Shown here: positions 25,580 through 35,470 of the stretch, piece by piece
Numbering within the stretch: the stretch's first letter is position 1
Layout: each line of letters opens with the position of its first letter
Assembly: GCA_013697785.1 (NCBI GenBank)
Contig: JACCWE010000058.1
Span: 1-41,626 of the forward strand
Source: Gemmatimonadaceae bacterium
GTDB taxonomy: Bacteria > Gemmatimonadota > Gemmatimonadetes > Gemmatimonadales > Gemmatimonadaceae
DNA length: 41,626 nucleotides
Reading direction: 5' to 3'
Made by a program: the position numbers and the translations under genes
Notes under the pieces: generated by a model
What the model was told of the DNA's origin: nothing
The model's database searches: none
What the model saw: only the letters and a program-made list of their open reading frames with translations

Positions 25580-27682
25580 ATGGCCAACTCCGCCCTGATC
25601 GAAGACCTCCGCAAACAATTCGCAGAAAATCCGCGCCGGGTCTTCGCGCGTCTCGCGAATGAATATCGAAAGTCGGGGGATCTCGACGTCGCGATAGAGA
25701 TCTGTCGCGCGCACGTGCCGCTGCAGCCGACGTACATCAGCGGCTACATCGTGCTCGGCCAGGCACTCTTCGAGCGTGGGCAGCCTGAGGAGGCTCGTTC
25801 CACCTTCGAGACCGCGCTCTCCCTCGACCCCGAAAATCTGATTGCACTGCGCCAGCTCGGTGACATCGCGCGTGCGAGCGGAGATCTGGAAGCGGCGCGC
25901 GGCTGGTACCACAAGCTGCTCGAGGTCGATCCGCAGAACGATGACATCGCGGCGCAGCTCGAAGCGTTGAACGTGCCGTCGCAAGCCGCTGCCGCTCCTA
26001 CGACTGCGGGGGCGACGCGCTCCCCAACACCGGCCGAGGCATCGCCGGTGAGCTGGAGCGACATTCACCCCGACAGCGAAGTCACTCCGCTGTCCAAGCA
26101 GGCGACGCAGCCCACGCGCCCGCGCTTTACGATCGGTGTGATTCCGGAAAATCTCACGGTCGGCACGGAGTCCGCTCCGCGCGAGACGCCGGCGCCCGCC
26201 GCGGCTGCGATCGAAGAGTCCCCGGCAGTAGAGGCGCTCGTCGACCAGCACTCCGTGTCATCGGTGCTTCCCGAATATGTCGGTGGATTCGATCGCCACT
26301 CGCCGACGCCGCCAGCCGCGTCGCCGATCGTCCCGGAGCCCGTGGCGCAGGATGCGCCTGAGGCGGAAGCCGCGGCGCCGGCGGAGATGGTGAACATTGA
26401 GGAGCTCGCGCCCTCGGAGACCGAAGAGCTGCACGCCGACCTTCCGCCACTTCGCACGACGTCCGAGCACACGGTGGCTCCGGCGACGGCCGCGGAGCTC
26501 GCGGCGCTGTTCGCGGAGCCGGATCTCGAGCCGACATCGCTCGCCGAGAGCGTCGGGTCGAAGGACGACGCGCCCACCAAGGCGACGGACGATCATGGTC
26601 CGACGTTCGACGAGGAGCCGTATGATCCGACGATCGGCCGCATGCTGGAGCTGACCCGCCGCACGTCGACGGATGCGCTGCTCCCCGATCTCATGATGAC
26701 GGAGTCGGGCGCGGAGCTGCTGCGCGAGCAGGGGCACATCGACCAGGCGATCTACGTCTATCGCCATCTCGCCGCCAAGAATCCCGAGGACACGTCGTAC
26801 GCCGAGCGGATCGCTGCGCTGGAGCGTGGCGCGCACTCGAGCATCCCGCTCATCGCCGACATCTCGCAGGACATCATCATCGCCGCGAAAAACCGTTCGT
26901 ACTCGACGCAGTCGATCCGGACGTTCTTTACGTCGTTCGCGACGCGTCGTCCGCCCGAGGGGGTCAGCGAGGAGAGTCCCGAGTCGAGCGATGCGCCGGC
27001 GGCGCCGAAAGCCGTCGTTCTCGAGGCTGCTGTGCCCGAGGCTGCTGTGCCCGAGGCTGTTGTGCCCGAAGCAGCTTCGAGCGGAGTCACCGCAGCGGTA
27101 ACCGAAGCGCCCGTCGCCCACGAGCCCCGCGCTTCCGCATCGTGGCACACGCCCGAAGCCGCCTCCGCGCCCGCGGCGTCGATGGAGCCGTGGTCCGCAG
27201 CATCGCTCGAGCACACGACGTCCTTCGCCGTGCCGCCTGAAGCACTGCCGATGCGCGCCGCCGAACCCACGCCCGCGGCGCCGGACAGCGTGAGCGATGC
27301 CGACCGCTCCGCGCTCGAGACGTTGTTCTCCGGAAGCTCGAAGGCCGTCGCGCCGAACGACGAGCGCGCCGCCAACTCGCTTGCGAGTGCGTTCTCCGAG
27401 GAGTTTTCGACGGAGAGCACCGCGCCCGCCGGCCAGCCCACGCGCGCGGCATCGGACGCGCTCTCGCTCGATGCCGTCTTTCAGAATTCGCGCACGCGCG
27501 CTGATGGCGAGCAGCGCGCGAGTCAGCCAACCGTTTCCTTCGATCAGTTCTTCAACAGTCGCGACAACGGAATCAACGCGGACGGAAAGAGCGCCGCCGC
27601 CGTCGAGACCGCGTCGCTCTCCGACGACTCCCAATCCGATCTCGAGCTGTTCCACGAATGGCTGGACGGGCTGAAAAAATAG
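25580..27682 (+). CDS. TPR protein with long disordered Ala/Pro/Glu-rich region
   Basis: A 700-residue protein without a signal peptide. Two or three TPR units fill the N-terminus (about residues 1-135: LANEYRKSGDLDVAIEICRAHV, YIVLGQALFERGQPEEARSTF, LRQLGDIARASGDLEAARGWY). Residues about 135-350 and 440-690 are low complexity. A short TPR-like island near 370-415 (SGAELLREQGHIDQAIYVYRHLA) separates them. The C-terminus contains two similar short motifs, LDAVFQN and FDQFFNS, and ends DLELFHEWLDGLKK, which look like docking motifs. Function unknown; with the TPR gene at 18804 it suggests a scaffold class in this organism. aroQ starts at its stop codon (TAGTG). Confidence 0.78.
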   Translation: MANSALIEDLRKQFAENPRRVFARLANEYRKSGDLDVAIEICRAHVPLQPTYISGYIVLGQALFERGQPEEARSTFETALSLDPENLIALRQLGDIARASGDLEAARGWYHKLLEVDPQNDDIAAQLEALNVPSQAAAAPTTAGATRSPTPAEASPVSWSDIHPDSEVTPLSKQATQPTRPRFTIGVIPENLTVGTESAPRETPAPAAAAIEESPAVEALVDQHSVSSVLPEYVGGFDRHSPTPPAASPIVPEPVAQDAPEAEAAAPAEMVNIEELAPSETEELHADLPPLRTTSEHTVAPATAAELAALFAEPDLEPTSLAESVGSKDDAPTKATDDHGPTFDEEPYDPTIGRMLELTRRTSTDALLPDLMMTESGAELLREQGHIDQAIYVYRHLAAKNPEDTSYAERIAALERGAHSSIPLIADISQDIIIAAKNRSYSTQSIRTFFTSFATRRPPEGVSEESPESSDAPAAPKAVVLEAAVPEAAVPEAVVPEAASSGVTAAVTEAPVAHEPRASASWHTPEAASAPAASMEPWSAASLEHTTSFAVPPEALPMRAAEPTPAAPDSVSDADRSALETLFSGSSKAVAPNDERAANSLASAFSEEFSTESTAPAGQPTRAASDALSLDAVFQNSRTRADGEQRASQPTVSFDQFFNSRDNGINADGKSAAAVETASLSDDSQSDLELFHEWLDGLKK
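27011..27070 (+). repeat. 15-bp in-frame tandem repeat in the TPR gene
   Basis: Four consecutive 15-base units encode A-V-V-L-E, A-A-V-P-E, A-A-V-P-E and A-V-V-P-E; the two middle units (27026-27040 and 27041-27055) are identical GCTGCTGTGCCCGAG. It is in the disordered region, so unit number could vary between strains by slippage without a frameshift. Confidence 0.85.
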
Positions 27683-28122
27683 TGCATATCGCAGTGCTGA
27701 ACGGACCAAGCCTCAATCTCCTCGGCACACGCGAGCCAGCGATCTACGGCACCGAGACACTCGCGGACATCGAGGCGCGTCTCCGGAAGGTCGGCACGGA
27801 GCTCGGAGTGGAGCTCGAGTTCGCGCAGAAGAGTGGGGAGGGCGAGCTCGTCGACGTCATTCTCGCACTTCGCGGGAGGGCGCAGGGCGCGCTGATCAAC
27901 GCCGGCGCGTACTCGCACTCGAGCCTCGCGATCCGCGACGCTTTCGCTGCGGCCGAGGTTCCGTTCGTGGAGCTCCACCTCTCCAACATCTTCGCCCGCG
28001 AGCCCGAGCGCCGGCACACGGTGCTCGCGAGCAGCGCCGTTGGCATGCTGTGCGGCTTCGGACCGATCGGATACGAGCTGGCGCTTCGCGGCCTCGTCGC
28101 GCGGCTCGCGCCCCGTGGCTGA
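27682..28122 (+). CDS. aroQ: 3-dehydroquinate dehydratase, type II
   Basis: A 146-residue type II dehydroquinase, catalysing the third step of the shikimate pathway by trans elimination. Family features: N-terminal LNGPSLNLLGTREPAIYG with the catalytic tyrosine Y22, the GEGELVDVI loop, N73 and H79 in LINAGAYSHSS, and the VELHLSNIFAREPERRH substrate-binding stretch. I set the start at GTG 27682, which overlaps the previous stop by one base and gives the standard M-x-I-x-V-LNGP beginning; an ATG at 27658 lies inside the TPR gene. Length is normal. Confidence 0.95.
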   Translation: MHIAVLNGPSLNLLGTREPAIYGTETLADIEARLRKVGTELGVELEFAQKSGEGELVDVILALRGRAQGALINAGAYSHSSLAIRDAFAAAEVPFVELHLSNIFAREPERRHTVLASSAVGMLCGFGPIGYELALRGLVARLAPRG

Positions 28123-29203
28123 CCGCCGCAGCGAACGTCGCACCGCGCTTCGCGAAGCACTCGTCGCCGCGCACCTCGACGCCGTGCTCCTGACCAGCCT
28201 CGCCAACATCCGCTACATCACCGGCTTCTCGGGCTCGAGCGCGCTCGTGCTCGTGACCGCGCGCGAGACACTGTTCATCACCGACTTCCGCTACGCGACG
28301 CAGGTGCGCGAGGAAGTCGGCGACTTCGCGCGTGTGGCGATCGAGCCGCAGAGCCTGTGGACCGGACTGTGGCAGCTGCTGCCCGAGATGGTGGGCGTGA
28401 AACTCATCGGCTTCGAATCCGCGCAGCTGATCCACAGGGACTTCGAGCGACTGCTGAGCGCCGGCGCGCGATGGCAGTGGCGCCCGACCAACGATCTCGT
28501 CGAGACGCTGCGCGAACGGAAGGATCCGCAGGAGATCGCGCGCATTCAGCTCGCCGCAGACGTCGCGAAGCGCGCGCTCGAGCGTACCGTGCCGCAGCTG
28601 CGCGCGGGGATGACGGAGCTCGCGATCGCTGGTGTGCTCGAGCAGTCGCTGCGCGCGGAAGGGAGCGAGGGCTTTCCGTTCGAGACGATCGTGGCATCGG
28701 GACCTCGCTCGGCGCTTCCACACGCGCGGGCGGCCGACCGCGAAGTCGGCGCGGGAGACTTCCTTCTCGTCGATTATGGTGCGATCGTCGAGGGGTACTG
28801 TTCCGACGTGACGCGCACCTTCGTGATCGGGCGCGCATCGGATGAGCAGAAAGACGTCTATGAGATCGTGCGCGGCGCGAATGCCCACGCATCCGCGAAC
28901 GTACGGGCCGGGATGACGGGGCGGGATGCCGACGCGCTGGCCAGGCAGTACATTGAACAGCGCGGCCAGGGGGAAGGGTTCGGACACAGCCTGGGGCACG
29001 GTATCGGATTGGAAGTGCACGAGGCACCACGGTTGTCGAAGACCGCGGAGAGTCCGCTGCCGGCTCAGGCGGTCGTCACGATCGAGCCAGGGATCTATCG
29101 CGCCGGCTGGGGCGGCGTACGCATCGAGGACGATGTGGTGCTCGATCCCGCAGGACCGCGTATACTGACGTCGTTTCCCCGCGAGCTGATGGAAATCGCG
29201 TGA
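28115..29203 (+). CDS. Xaa-Pro aminopeptidase/prolidase (M24B family)
   Basis: A 362-residue M24 metallopeptidase with an N-terminal creatinase-like domain ([11 protein letters not shown] near residue 28) and a C-terminal pita-bread catalytic domain. The five metal ligands can be followed: D in LLVDYGAI, D in [10 protein letters not shown] in [11 protein letters not shown] in VTIEPGIY and E in VRIEDDVV. It cleaves N-terminal residues before proline or Xaa-Pro dipeptides. The GTG at 28115 lies eight bases inside aroQ and gives the usual short basic N-terminus. The aroQ-pepP-accB order also occurs in Firmicutes, where efp separates pepP from the accessory genes; no efp is present here. Confidence 0.92.
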   Translation: MADRRSERRTALREALVAAHLDAVLLTSLANIRYITGFSGSSALVLVTARETLFITDFRYATQVREEVGDFARVAIEPQSLWTGLWQLLPEMVGVKLIGFESAQLIHRDFERLLSAGARWQWRPTNDLVETLRERKDPQEIARIQLAADVAKRALERTVPQLRAGMTELAIAGVLEQSLRAEGSEGFPFETIVASGPRSALPHARAADREVGAGDFLLVDYGAIVEGYCSDVTRTFVIGRASDEQKDVYEIVRGANAHASANVRAGMTGRDADALARQYIEQRGQGEGFGHSLGHGIGLEVHEAPRLSKTAESPLPAQAVVTIEPGIYRAGWGGVRIEDDVVLDPAGPRILTSFPRELMEIA

Positions 29204-29234
29204 CGAGCACGCGAGCGATCACCCGAATCGGATT

Positions 29235-29741
29235 ATGATCGACTTACGCTACGTAAAAAAGATCGTCGAGCTGCTGGACGGTTCATCGGTCGACTCGATC
29301 GAGATATCGACGGATAAGGGAATGAAGCTGCGAATATCCAAGACGCCGCAGCAGCGCGGCGGGATGGTGACGCCAGCCCTTTCCGTCCCGGCGATTATCC
29401 CCCAGGCCGTTACGTCCAGCCGACTTACACCGTCGGAAGGGGTACCTCTTACCGCCGAAGACGACGGGCAAGCCAGGGCCGAGGCGCCGAAAACGAAGCT
29501 GCTCGAGGTGAAGTCGCCCATGGTGGGCACTTTCTATCGCTCGCCTGAGCCGGGAATCCCGCCGTACGTCGTCGAGGGGACACGCGTCGAGAAAGGGCAG
29601 ATACTCTGCATCATCGAGGCGATGAAGATCATGAACGAGATCGAGTCCGAATACTCGGGCGTGGTGCGCGAGACGCTGGTGAGTGACGCGCATCCAGTCG
29701 AGTACGGGCAAGTCCTCTTCCGCGTCGACCCGAATGGCTAA
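29235..29741 (+). CDS. accB: Biotin carboxyl carrier protein of acetyl-CoA carboxylase
   Basis: A 168-residue BCCP. It has an N-terminal helix ([19 protein letters not shown]) and a variable linker (about residues 45-85). The C-terminal biotinyl domain contains [14 protein letters not shown] and the biotin attachment motif E128-A-M-K131. K131 is biotinylated and shuttles the carboxyl group between AccC and the carboxyltransferase for fatty acid synthesis. It follows the peptidase gene by 31 bases. The usual accC partner is not adjacent: pilT intervenes, overlapping the 3' end of accB by eight bases. Confidence 0.96.
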   Translation: MIDLRYVKKIVELLDGSSVDSIEISTDKGMKLRISKTPQQRGGMVTPALSVPAIIPQAVTSSRLTPSEGVPLTAEDDGQARAEAPKTKLLEVKSPMVGTFYRSPEPGIPPYVVEGTRVEKGQILCIIEAMKIMNEIESEYSGVVRETLVSDAHPVEYGQVLFRVDPNG

Positions 29742-30948
29742 CCCGACGATCATTCCGCTGCCCACCGATCAGCCGTCCGCGCCGCGAGTGCCGGCGCAGG
29801 TCGACATTCCAATTCCCGCGTCTCCCGCCTCGTTCAATTTCAAGGCGGTGTTGCAGCGGATGATTCAGCAGAATGCGTCGGATGTGCATCTCAAGGTCGG
29901 ACGTCCACCGGTGCTGCGCGTCAACGGCGATCTGATGACGCTCGATCTGCCGCCGCTCAAGCCCGAAGATCTGAAGGCGCTGGCCGAGCAGATCATGACG
30001 CCGAAGCAGGTGAAGGAGTTCGCGGAGGCGAAGGAAGCCGACTTCGCGATCGGCGTTCCGGGCATCGGTCGCTTTCGCGTGAACGTCTACCAGCAGCGCG
30101 GCACGATCGCCTACGCGATGCGCGCCGTGCCGTATCAGGTGAAGACGAGCACGGAGCTCAACCTGCCGAAGATCGTCGAGGACATCGCGCTTCGTCCACG
30201 CGGACTGGTGCTGGTTACCGGCGTGACCGGATCGGGAAAGTCGACGGCGCTGGCGGCAATGCTCCAGCACATCAACGAGAAGCGGCATGCGAACGTAATC
30301 ACGATCGAGGATCCGATCGAGTTCCTGCACAGGGACATCAACTCGAGCATCAATCAGCGCGAGGTTGGCGCGGACACCGGCAGCTTCGGCGTGGCGCTTC
30401 GACGCGTGCTGCGACAGGACCCCGACGTCATTCTGATCGGTGAGATTCGAGACACGGAAACGCTCGAGGTCGCGCTCAAGGCCGCCGACACGGGACACCT
30501 CGTGTTCTCGACGCTGCACACGACGGACGCGACGCAGACGATCAATCGCGTACTTTCCTTCTACGCGCCTCACCAGCAGAACGAAGTGCGATTCACGCTC
30601 GCGAGCGCGCTCTCGGCTGTGATCTCGCTGCGCCTCGTGCCGCGCTCGGACAAGCCCGGCCGTATCCCCGCCGTGGAGATTCTGATCAACACCGCCGCCG
30701 TGCGCGATCAGATCCGTGACATGACGAAGTCGCTCGACATCCCGGACCTCATCAAGGAAGGAACCGTGCAGTACGGGATGCAGAGCTTCGACCAGTCGCT
30801 CATGCAGTGGTATACCCGTGGTGTCATTACCTACGAGAACGCGTTATTCTTCGCCACCAACCCGAGCGAGCTTGCTTTGCGCGCGCAAGGTGTCGAGGGT
30901 TCCAGCGACACGAGCTGGGACGACTTTCAACGCGATGGCGATGGCTGA
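29734..30948 (+). CDS. pilT: Type IV pilus retraction ATPase PilT
   Basis: A 404-residue secretion-superfamily ATPase. After a Pro-rich N-terminal extension (about residues 1-30), the PilT N-domain reads [28 protein letters not shown]. Walker [10 protein letters not shown] is at about 163-171, Asp-box [11 protein letters not shown] follows, Walker B is LIGEIRD at about 233-239, and the family [10 protein letters not shown] and the C-terminal AIRE-like region come after. PilT depolymerises pili for twitching and DNA uptake. The start at 29734 overlaps accB by eight bases; an in-frame upstream ATG would lie inside accB. No other pilus gene is nearby, and it is placed between accB and accC. Confidence 0.93.
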   Translation: MANPTIIPLPTDQPSAPRVPAQVDIPIPASPASFNFKAVLQRMIQQNASDVHLKVGRPPVLRVNGDLMTLDLPPLKPEDLKALAEQIMTPKQVKEFAEAKEADFAIGVPGIGRFRVNVYQQRGTIAYAMRAVPYQVKTSTELNLPKIVEDIALRPRGLVLVTGVTGSGKSTALAAMLQHINEKRHANVITIEDPIEFLHRDINSSINQREVGADTGSFGVALRRVLRQDPDVILIGEIRDTETLEVALKAADTGHLVFSTLHTTDATQTINRVLSFYAPHQQNEVRFTLASALSAVISLRLVPRSDKPGRIPAVEILINTAAVRDQIRDMTKSLDIPDLIKEGTVQYGMQSFDQSLMQWYTRGVITYENALFFATNPSELALRAQGVEGSSDTSWDDFQRDGDG

Positions 30949-30993
30949 CAGCACGGCTGGCCATTCGCGCCGCCACGCCGGGTACACCAACTG

Positions 30994-32346
30994 ATGTTCA
31001 AGAAAGTCCTGATCGCCAATCGCGGCGAGATCGCGCTTCGGATCATACGCGCCTGCCGCGAGCTCGACATTCAGACGGTTGCAGTCTATTCGGAGGCCGA
31101 TCGCGAGTCGCTTCACGTCCGCTTCGCCGACGATGACGTCTGCATCGGACCGGCGCCTGCGCGTGAGTCGTATCTCAAGATTCCGCGCCTGATCGCGGCC
31201 GCCGAGATCACCGGCGCCGACGCCATCCATCCGGGCTACGGCTTTTTGGCCGAGAACGCCGAATTCGCCGAGACGTGCGCGGCCTCCAACATCACCTTCA
31301 TCGGACCCACGGCCTCGCAGATTCGGCTCATGGGCGACAAGGCCACCGCGCGCAAGACGATGGCCGGCGTCGGCGTGCCGATCGTGCCAGGCACACCGGG
31401 CCCGGTCGAAGATGTCGATGAGGCGCTCGGCTTCGCGCGCGACATCGGCTTTCCGGTCATCATCAAGGCGGCGGCCGGCGGCGGCGGGAAGGGGATGCGT
31501 GTCGCCAACGATCCCGAGGACTTCGCGCGCGCCTTCCAGCTCGCGCGCTCCGAAGCGCTCTCCGCCTTCGGCAGCGACGAGGTGTACGTCGAGAAGTATC
31601 TCGCGCGGCCACGCCACATAGAGTTCCAGATCCTCGGCGACTCGCACGGCAACGTGATCCATCTCGGCGAGCGCGACTGCTCGGTGCAGCGCCGCCACCA
31701 GAAGCTCATCGAGGAATCGCCGAGCCCCGCGATGACGCCGGATCTCCGCCAGCGCATGGGCGACGACGCCGTGCGCGGCGCGAAGGCGATCGACTACGTC
31801 GGTGCGGGGACGATCGAGATGCTTCTCGACACCGACGGCTCGTACTACTTCATGGAGATGAACACGCGCATCCAGGTGGAGCATCCCGTCACGGAGATGA
31901 TCACCGGCGTCGATCTCGTGAAAGAGCAGATCCGCGTTGCCGCGGGCGAGAAGCTGAGCGTGACGTCGATGCCGCCGCTGCGCGGGCACGTCATCGAGGT
32001 GCGCGTGAACGCGGAGGATCCCGCGCGCAATTTCCAGCCGTCGCCGGGCCGCATCGAGGTCTTCAATCCGCCCGGCGGCCCCGGCGTACGCGTCGATACG
32101 CACATCTATACTGGCTACACGGTGCCTCCGTATTACGATTCTCTTCTGGCGAAGCTCATCTGCCAGGGGGGCACGCGCATGGAAGCGATCAAGCGGATGC
32201 AGATCGCCCTCGATTTCTTCATCGTCGAGGGCGTCACGACGACGGTCCCCTTCCTCGGCCGCGTGATGCAGAATGCGCGCTTCCAGGCCGGCGAGGTCGA
32301 CACGAAGTTTCTGGAGCGCGAGAGCGATCTGCTGCGGGAGCCGTAA
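30994..32346 (+). CDS. accC: Biotin carboxylase subunit of acetyl-CoA carboxylase
   Basis: A 450-residue ATP-grasp enzyme of standard length. The N-terminus [25 protein letters not shown], glycine-rich ATP loop [10 protein letters not shown] (about residues 160-170), [30 protein letters not shown] segment, and [23 protein letters not shown] catalytic region are all intact. It carboxylates biotin on AccB using bicarbonate and ATP. The ATG has no evident Shine-Dalgarno sequence. Its stop overlaps comB by one base (TAATG). Carboxyltransferase genes accA/accD are not in this window. Confidence 0.97.
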   Translation: MFKKVLIANRGEIALRIIRACRELDIQTVAVYSEADRESLHVRFADDDVCIGPAPARESYLKIPRLIAAAEITGADAIHPGYGFLAENAEFAETCAASNITFIGPTASQIRLMGDKATARKTMAGVGVPIVPGTPGPVEDVDEALGFARDIGFPVIIKAAAGGGGKGMRVANDPEDFARAFQLARSEALSAFGSDEVYVEKYLARPRHIEFQILGDSHGNVIHLGERDCSVQRRHQKLIEESPSPAMTPDLRQRMGDDAVRGAKAIDYVGAGTIEMLLDTDGSYYFMEMNTRIQVEHPVTEMITGVDLVKEQIRVAAGEKLSVTSMPPLRGHVIEVRVNAEDPARNFQPSPGRIEVFNPPGGPGVRVDTHIYTGYTVPPYYDSLLAKLICQGGTRMEAIKRMQIALDFFIVEGVTTTVPFLGRVMQNARFQAGEVDTKFLERESDLLREP

Positions 32347-33092
32347 TGCGCATTGATGTGGTTTTTGGTCCCCCCACCGCCATGCCCGCGCTGATCGCCG
32401 GGCGCGTCATCGCCGTCATCGACGTGCTCCGTGCCTCGACGAGTATCGCGTTCGCGCTCGGCAACGGCGCGCGCAACATCGTGCCGCTCGAGAGCGCGGA
32501 CGAGGTCATCACGCGGGCGAAGCAGTTCGACAAGGGCGAGGTGCGTCTCGCGGGCGAGCGAAAGATGCTCATTGTCCCCGGCTTCGATCTCGGCAACTCG
32601 CCGGGGGAGTTCACGCGCGAGGCCGTGGAAGGGAAGACCGTGCTGCTGACGACGACGAACGGCACTGCGGCGATGTTCGGGCTGCAGGCGGCGCGCGATG
32701 TCGTCGTCGCATCGTACGTGAATTTGGAGGCGGTATCGGTGCTCATGCGCACGGCCGCACGCGCGGGGACGGATATCACGCTGATCTGCGCGGGGCGCGA
32801 CAAGCTCTTCTCGCTCGAGGACGCAGCGTGCGCGGGGCGCTACGTGCGCGCGATTGCGAAGCGGCTCACCAAGGTGGAAATCGGCGACGGCGCCTTTGCG
32901 TGCACCGTGATCGATCGCAAATACGGCGATCGGCTCGATCAGCTCTTCGCGGATTCGGAGGCGGGGCAGGCGCTCGTCGAGGCGGGCTTCGCGAACGATC
33001 TCGAGACGTGCGCCGCCGTCGACTCGTGCCCCGTAATCCCCATCTTTCAGGATCGGCAGATCACGCTGCTCGGCCCAGACCGGGAGCGCTAG
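32346..33092 (+). CDS. ComB-family 2-phosphosulfolactate phosphatase-like protein
   Basis: A 248-residue ComB-family protein. Typical motifs are the N-terminal VIDVLRASTSIAFALGNGA, the GERKMLIVPGFDLGNSPGEF stretch, LLTTTNGTAAM and the acidic FSLEDAACAGRYV. In methanogens ComB is a Mg2+-dependent phosphatase making sulfolactate for coenzyme M. Bacterial homologues occur without that pathway, so the physiological substrate here is open. No ComA-like synthase is adjacent. The gene overlaps accC by one base and sits two bases before ftsK, so it is cotranscribed. Confidence 0.85.
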   Translation: MRIDVVFGPPTAMPALIAGRVIAVIDVLRASTSIAFALGNGARNIVPLESADEVITRAKQFDKGEVRLAGERKMLIVPGFDLGNSPGEFTREAVEGKTVLLTTTNGTAAMFGLQAARDVVVASYVNLEAVSVLMRTAARAGTDITLICAGRDKLFSLEDAACAGRYVRAIAKRLTKVEIGDGAFACTVIDRKYGDRLDQLFADSEAGQALVEAGFANDLETCAAVDSCPVIPIFQDRQITLLGPDRER

Positions 33093-33094
33093 CG

Positions 33095-35434
33095 ATGGAA
33101 GGACGGCTCAGACGCGAGCTCACTGGCGTGGTGCTGCTGGTGTTCGCGGTGTTCCTCGCAGCCACGATTCTCGTCGGCGCGGGGACGTCGGTGACCAGCT
33201 CGTGCGTCGAGGCGCGCGGGCTGATGGGTCCCGTTGGCTCATGCCTCCGCTACGGACTGTTCGCGCTCCTCGGTGTTCCGGCGACGCTGCTGCTGCCGCT
33301 GGTGCCGGCCGTCCACGCGCTGCGCATGTTCGGCCGTATGCGCTCGGACACCGATCGCTCGTGGATGCTCTTCCTCGCGGGGTTGGTGGTGCTGGTGCCG
33401 ATCGCCTGCGGGCTCGGCATGGAGCGCGGCGAACGTGTCGTCTCCACCGCGGACGGTGTGTGGGGATCGTTCGTCGCCTACTATCTGTACGCGTTCTTCG
33501 GGCCGGTGGGCGCGTGGCTCGTCATCTCGATGCTCCTCTGCGCGCTCACGGTGCTTACGCTCGCGTGGAATCCGATTCGCGTGCTGATCGGCGTGCGCGT
33601 ACAGCGCCCCGAGGTGTTCGAGGCGGTCGCAGCGGAGCCGGCGCGCGGCCGCAAGAAGAAGGAGGAGCTCGACCCACTCGTCGTCCCCGCTGCGCTGCTC
33701 GAGCCGCCGCCGGAGGAGATGCCGCAGATCGACGCGACGCGCATGTCGCAGAGTGCGGGCGATATCCTCGAGGACAGCGCACGCGGAAAGAAAAAAAGGA
33801 AGTCGCGCGCGGATCTGGGCGCCGAGCAGGACGAGCGCATCGCGGCAGCGATCGATGCGACTGATGAGGCATCGCTCGCGGACGAGGAGCTTCCGCCGCC
33901 CGAGCTGCTCACGCCTGCGGCGCCGCGCAATCCGGATTTCGGGAAGAAAGAGCTCGACGCGATGGGCGTGAAGCTCACCGATGCGCTCCGAACCTTTCGC
34001 GTCGAGGCGGAGATCGTCGGGCGCACGACGGGGCCGGTGGTGACGCAGTTCGAGGTCGAGCCCGCTCCTGGAGTGAAGGTGCGTCAGATCGCGAATCTCG
34101 CGAACGATCTCGCGCTCGCGATGCGCGCGGCGAGCATCCGAATCGTCGCGCCGATTCCGGGGCGTGGCGCCGTTGGCGTCGAGGTGCCAAATCCGACGTC
34201 GGAGATCGTCGCCTTCCGCGAGCTGCTCGAGAGCCCCGAGTTCAAGAACGCGCGCGCCGCGCTCCCGATCGCGCTGGGCAAGGATCTCGAGGGAAAGCCG
34301 GTGATCGCCGATCTCGCGAAGATGCCGCACCTGCTGATTGCCGGCGCGACGGGCTCGGGAAAGTCCGTGTGCGTGAACACGGTGATCACGAGTCTCGTCT
34401 ACAAGCACACGCCGAAGACCCTGCGCTTCCTGATGGTCGACCCGAAGATGGTCGAGCTGTCCGTCTACAACACGCTCCCGCATCTGCGCCACAAGGTGAT
34501 CACCGACAGCCGCGACGCGGCGTCCGTGCTCAAGTGGGCGGAGATGGAGATGCAGGAGCGCTACGAGCTCCTCGCGGCGAACGGCTGCCGCAACATCCAG
34601 GATTTCAATCGCCGCCTCAAGAACGGCGACAAGCTCAAGGTCCCGACGCGCAAGGACGTCGCCTTCGAGAACACCGAGTATACGGGGAAGCATCTCCCGT
34701 ACATCGTCGTCGTCATCGACGAGCTCGCGGATCTGATGATGACGGTGCAGGGCGAGGTCGAGCCGCCGCTCGCGCGGCTCGCGCAGAAGGCGCGCGCGAT
34801 CGGCATCCATCTGCTCCTCGCGACGCAGCGGCCGAGCGTCAACGTCATCACTGGGTTGATCAAGGCAAACTTTCCGAGCCGCATCGCCTTTCGCGTGGCG
34901 TCGCAGGTCGACAGTCGCACGATCATCGACGGCATGGGCGCGGAGTCGCTGCTCGGCAACGGCGACATGCTCTTCATTCCGCCGGGGAAGTCGGAAGCTG
35001 CACGCCTCCAGGGCGCCTATATTTCCTCGGAGGACACCGAAGCGCTAATGGGCTGGTACGAGGGGAAGAAGCTCGAGCGGCGCCGCGCGCTGGAATCCGA
35101 GGGGCTCATTATGGAGGAGCCGGTGTCTCATGAGCCGGACATCCTCGAGGAAATGCGGAAGCGCGAGGCTGTCTCGACCGGTGAGGCGGCCGACGTCGAG
35201 ATCGCCGGCGAGCGCGACAGGCTTTTTCGCGAAGCGGCAGAGGTCGTCGTGCAGAATCAGCTGGGCTCGACGTCGCTGCTACAGCGGCGGCTCAAGGTTG
35301 GGTACGGGCGCGCCGCTCGGATCATCGATCAGCTGCAGGAGGCCGGCATTCTGGGCCCCGCCGATGGATCGAAGGCGCGCGAGGTGCTGGTAGGTCTCGA
35401 TGACATCGATCGCATCTGCGGGCCCGCGGCGTAA
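33095..35434 (+). CDS. ftsK: DNA translocase FtsK
   Basis: A 779-residue FtsK/SpoIIIE. Four membrane helices lie in the first 160 residues, and a short charged linker runs from about 170 to 290. The motor domain has Walker A GATGSGKS at 417-424, FLMVDPKMVELSVYN, the Walker B IVVVIDELADLMM, and the RIAFRVASQVDSRTIIDGMGAESLLG stretch. A C-terminal winged-helix gamma domain (about 705-779, VVVQNQLGSTSLLQRRLKVGYGRAARIIDQL) reads KOPS-like sites. It moves chromosome DNA through the division septum and acts with XerCD. The ATG at 33095 has GGGAG upstream; longer in-frame translation upstream would run inside comB. The linker is short compared with E. coli FtsK. Confidence 0.96.
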   Translation: MEGRLRRELTGVVLLVFAVFLAATILVGAGTSVTSSCVEARGLMGPVGSCLRYGLFALLGVPATLLLPLVPAVHALRMFGRMRSDTDRSWMLFLAGLVVLVPIACGLGMERGERVVSTADGVWGSFVAYYLYAFFGPVGAWLVISMLLCALTVLTLAWNPIRVLIGVRVQRPEVFEAVAAEPARGRKKKEELDPLVVPAALLEPPPEEMPQIDATRMSQSAGDILEDSARGKKKRKSRADLGAEQDERIAAAIDATDEASLADEELPPPELLTPAAPRNPDFGKKELDAMGVKLTDALRTFRVEAEIVGRTTGPVVTQFEVEPAPGVKVRQIANLANDLALAMRAASIRIVAPIPGRGAVGVEVPNPTSEIVAFRELLESPEFKNARAALPIALGKDLEGKPVIADLAKMPHLLIAGATGSGKSVCVNTVITSLVYKHTPKTLRFLMVDPKMVELSVYNTLPHLRHKVITDSRDAASVLKWAEMEMQERYELLAANGCRNIQDFNRRLKNGDKLKVPTRKDVAFENTEYTGKHLPYIVVVIDELADLMMTVQGEVEPPLARLAQKARAIGIHLLLATQRPSVNVITGLIKANFPSRIAFRVASQVDSRTIIDGMGAESLLGNGDMLFIPPGKSEAARLQGAYISSEDTEALMGWYEGKKLERRRALESEGLIMEEPVSHEPDILEEMRKREAVSTGEAADVEIAGERDRLFREAAEVVVQNQLGSTSLLQRRLKVGYGRAARIIDQLQEAGILGPADGSKAREVLVGLDDIDRICGPAA

Positions 35435-35470
35435 CACACGCGGGCCGGGATTGCCACTTATGGAGGACAC

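Noticed and set aside
27011-27070. Tandem repeats as a CRISPR or regulatory repeat array
   Set aside because: The units are in-frame 15-base repeats within a coding low-complexity region, with no spacers.
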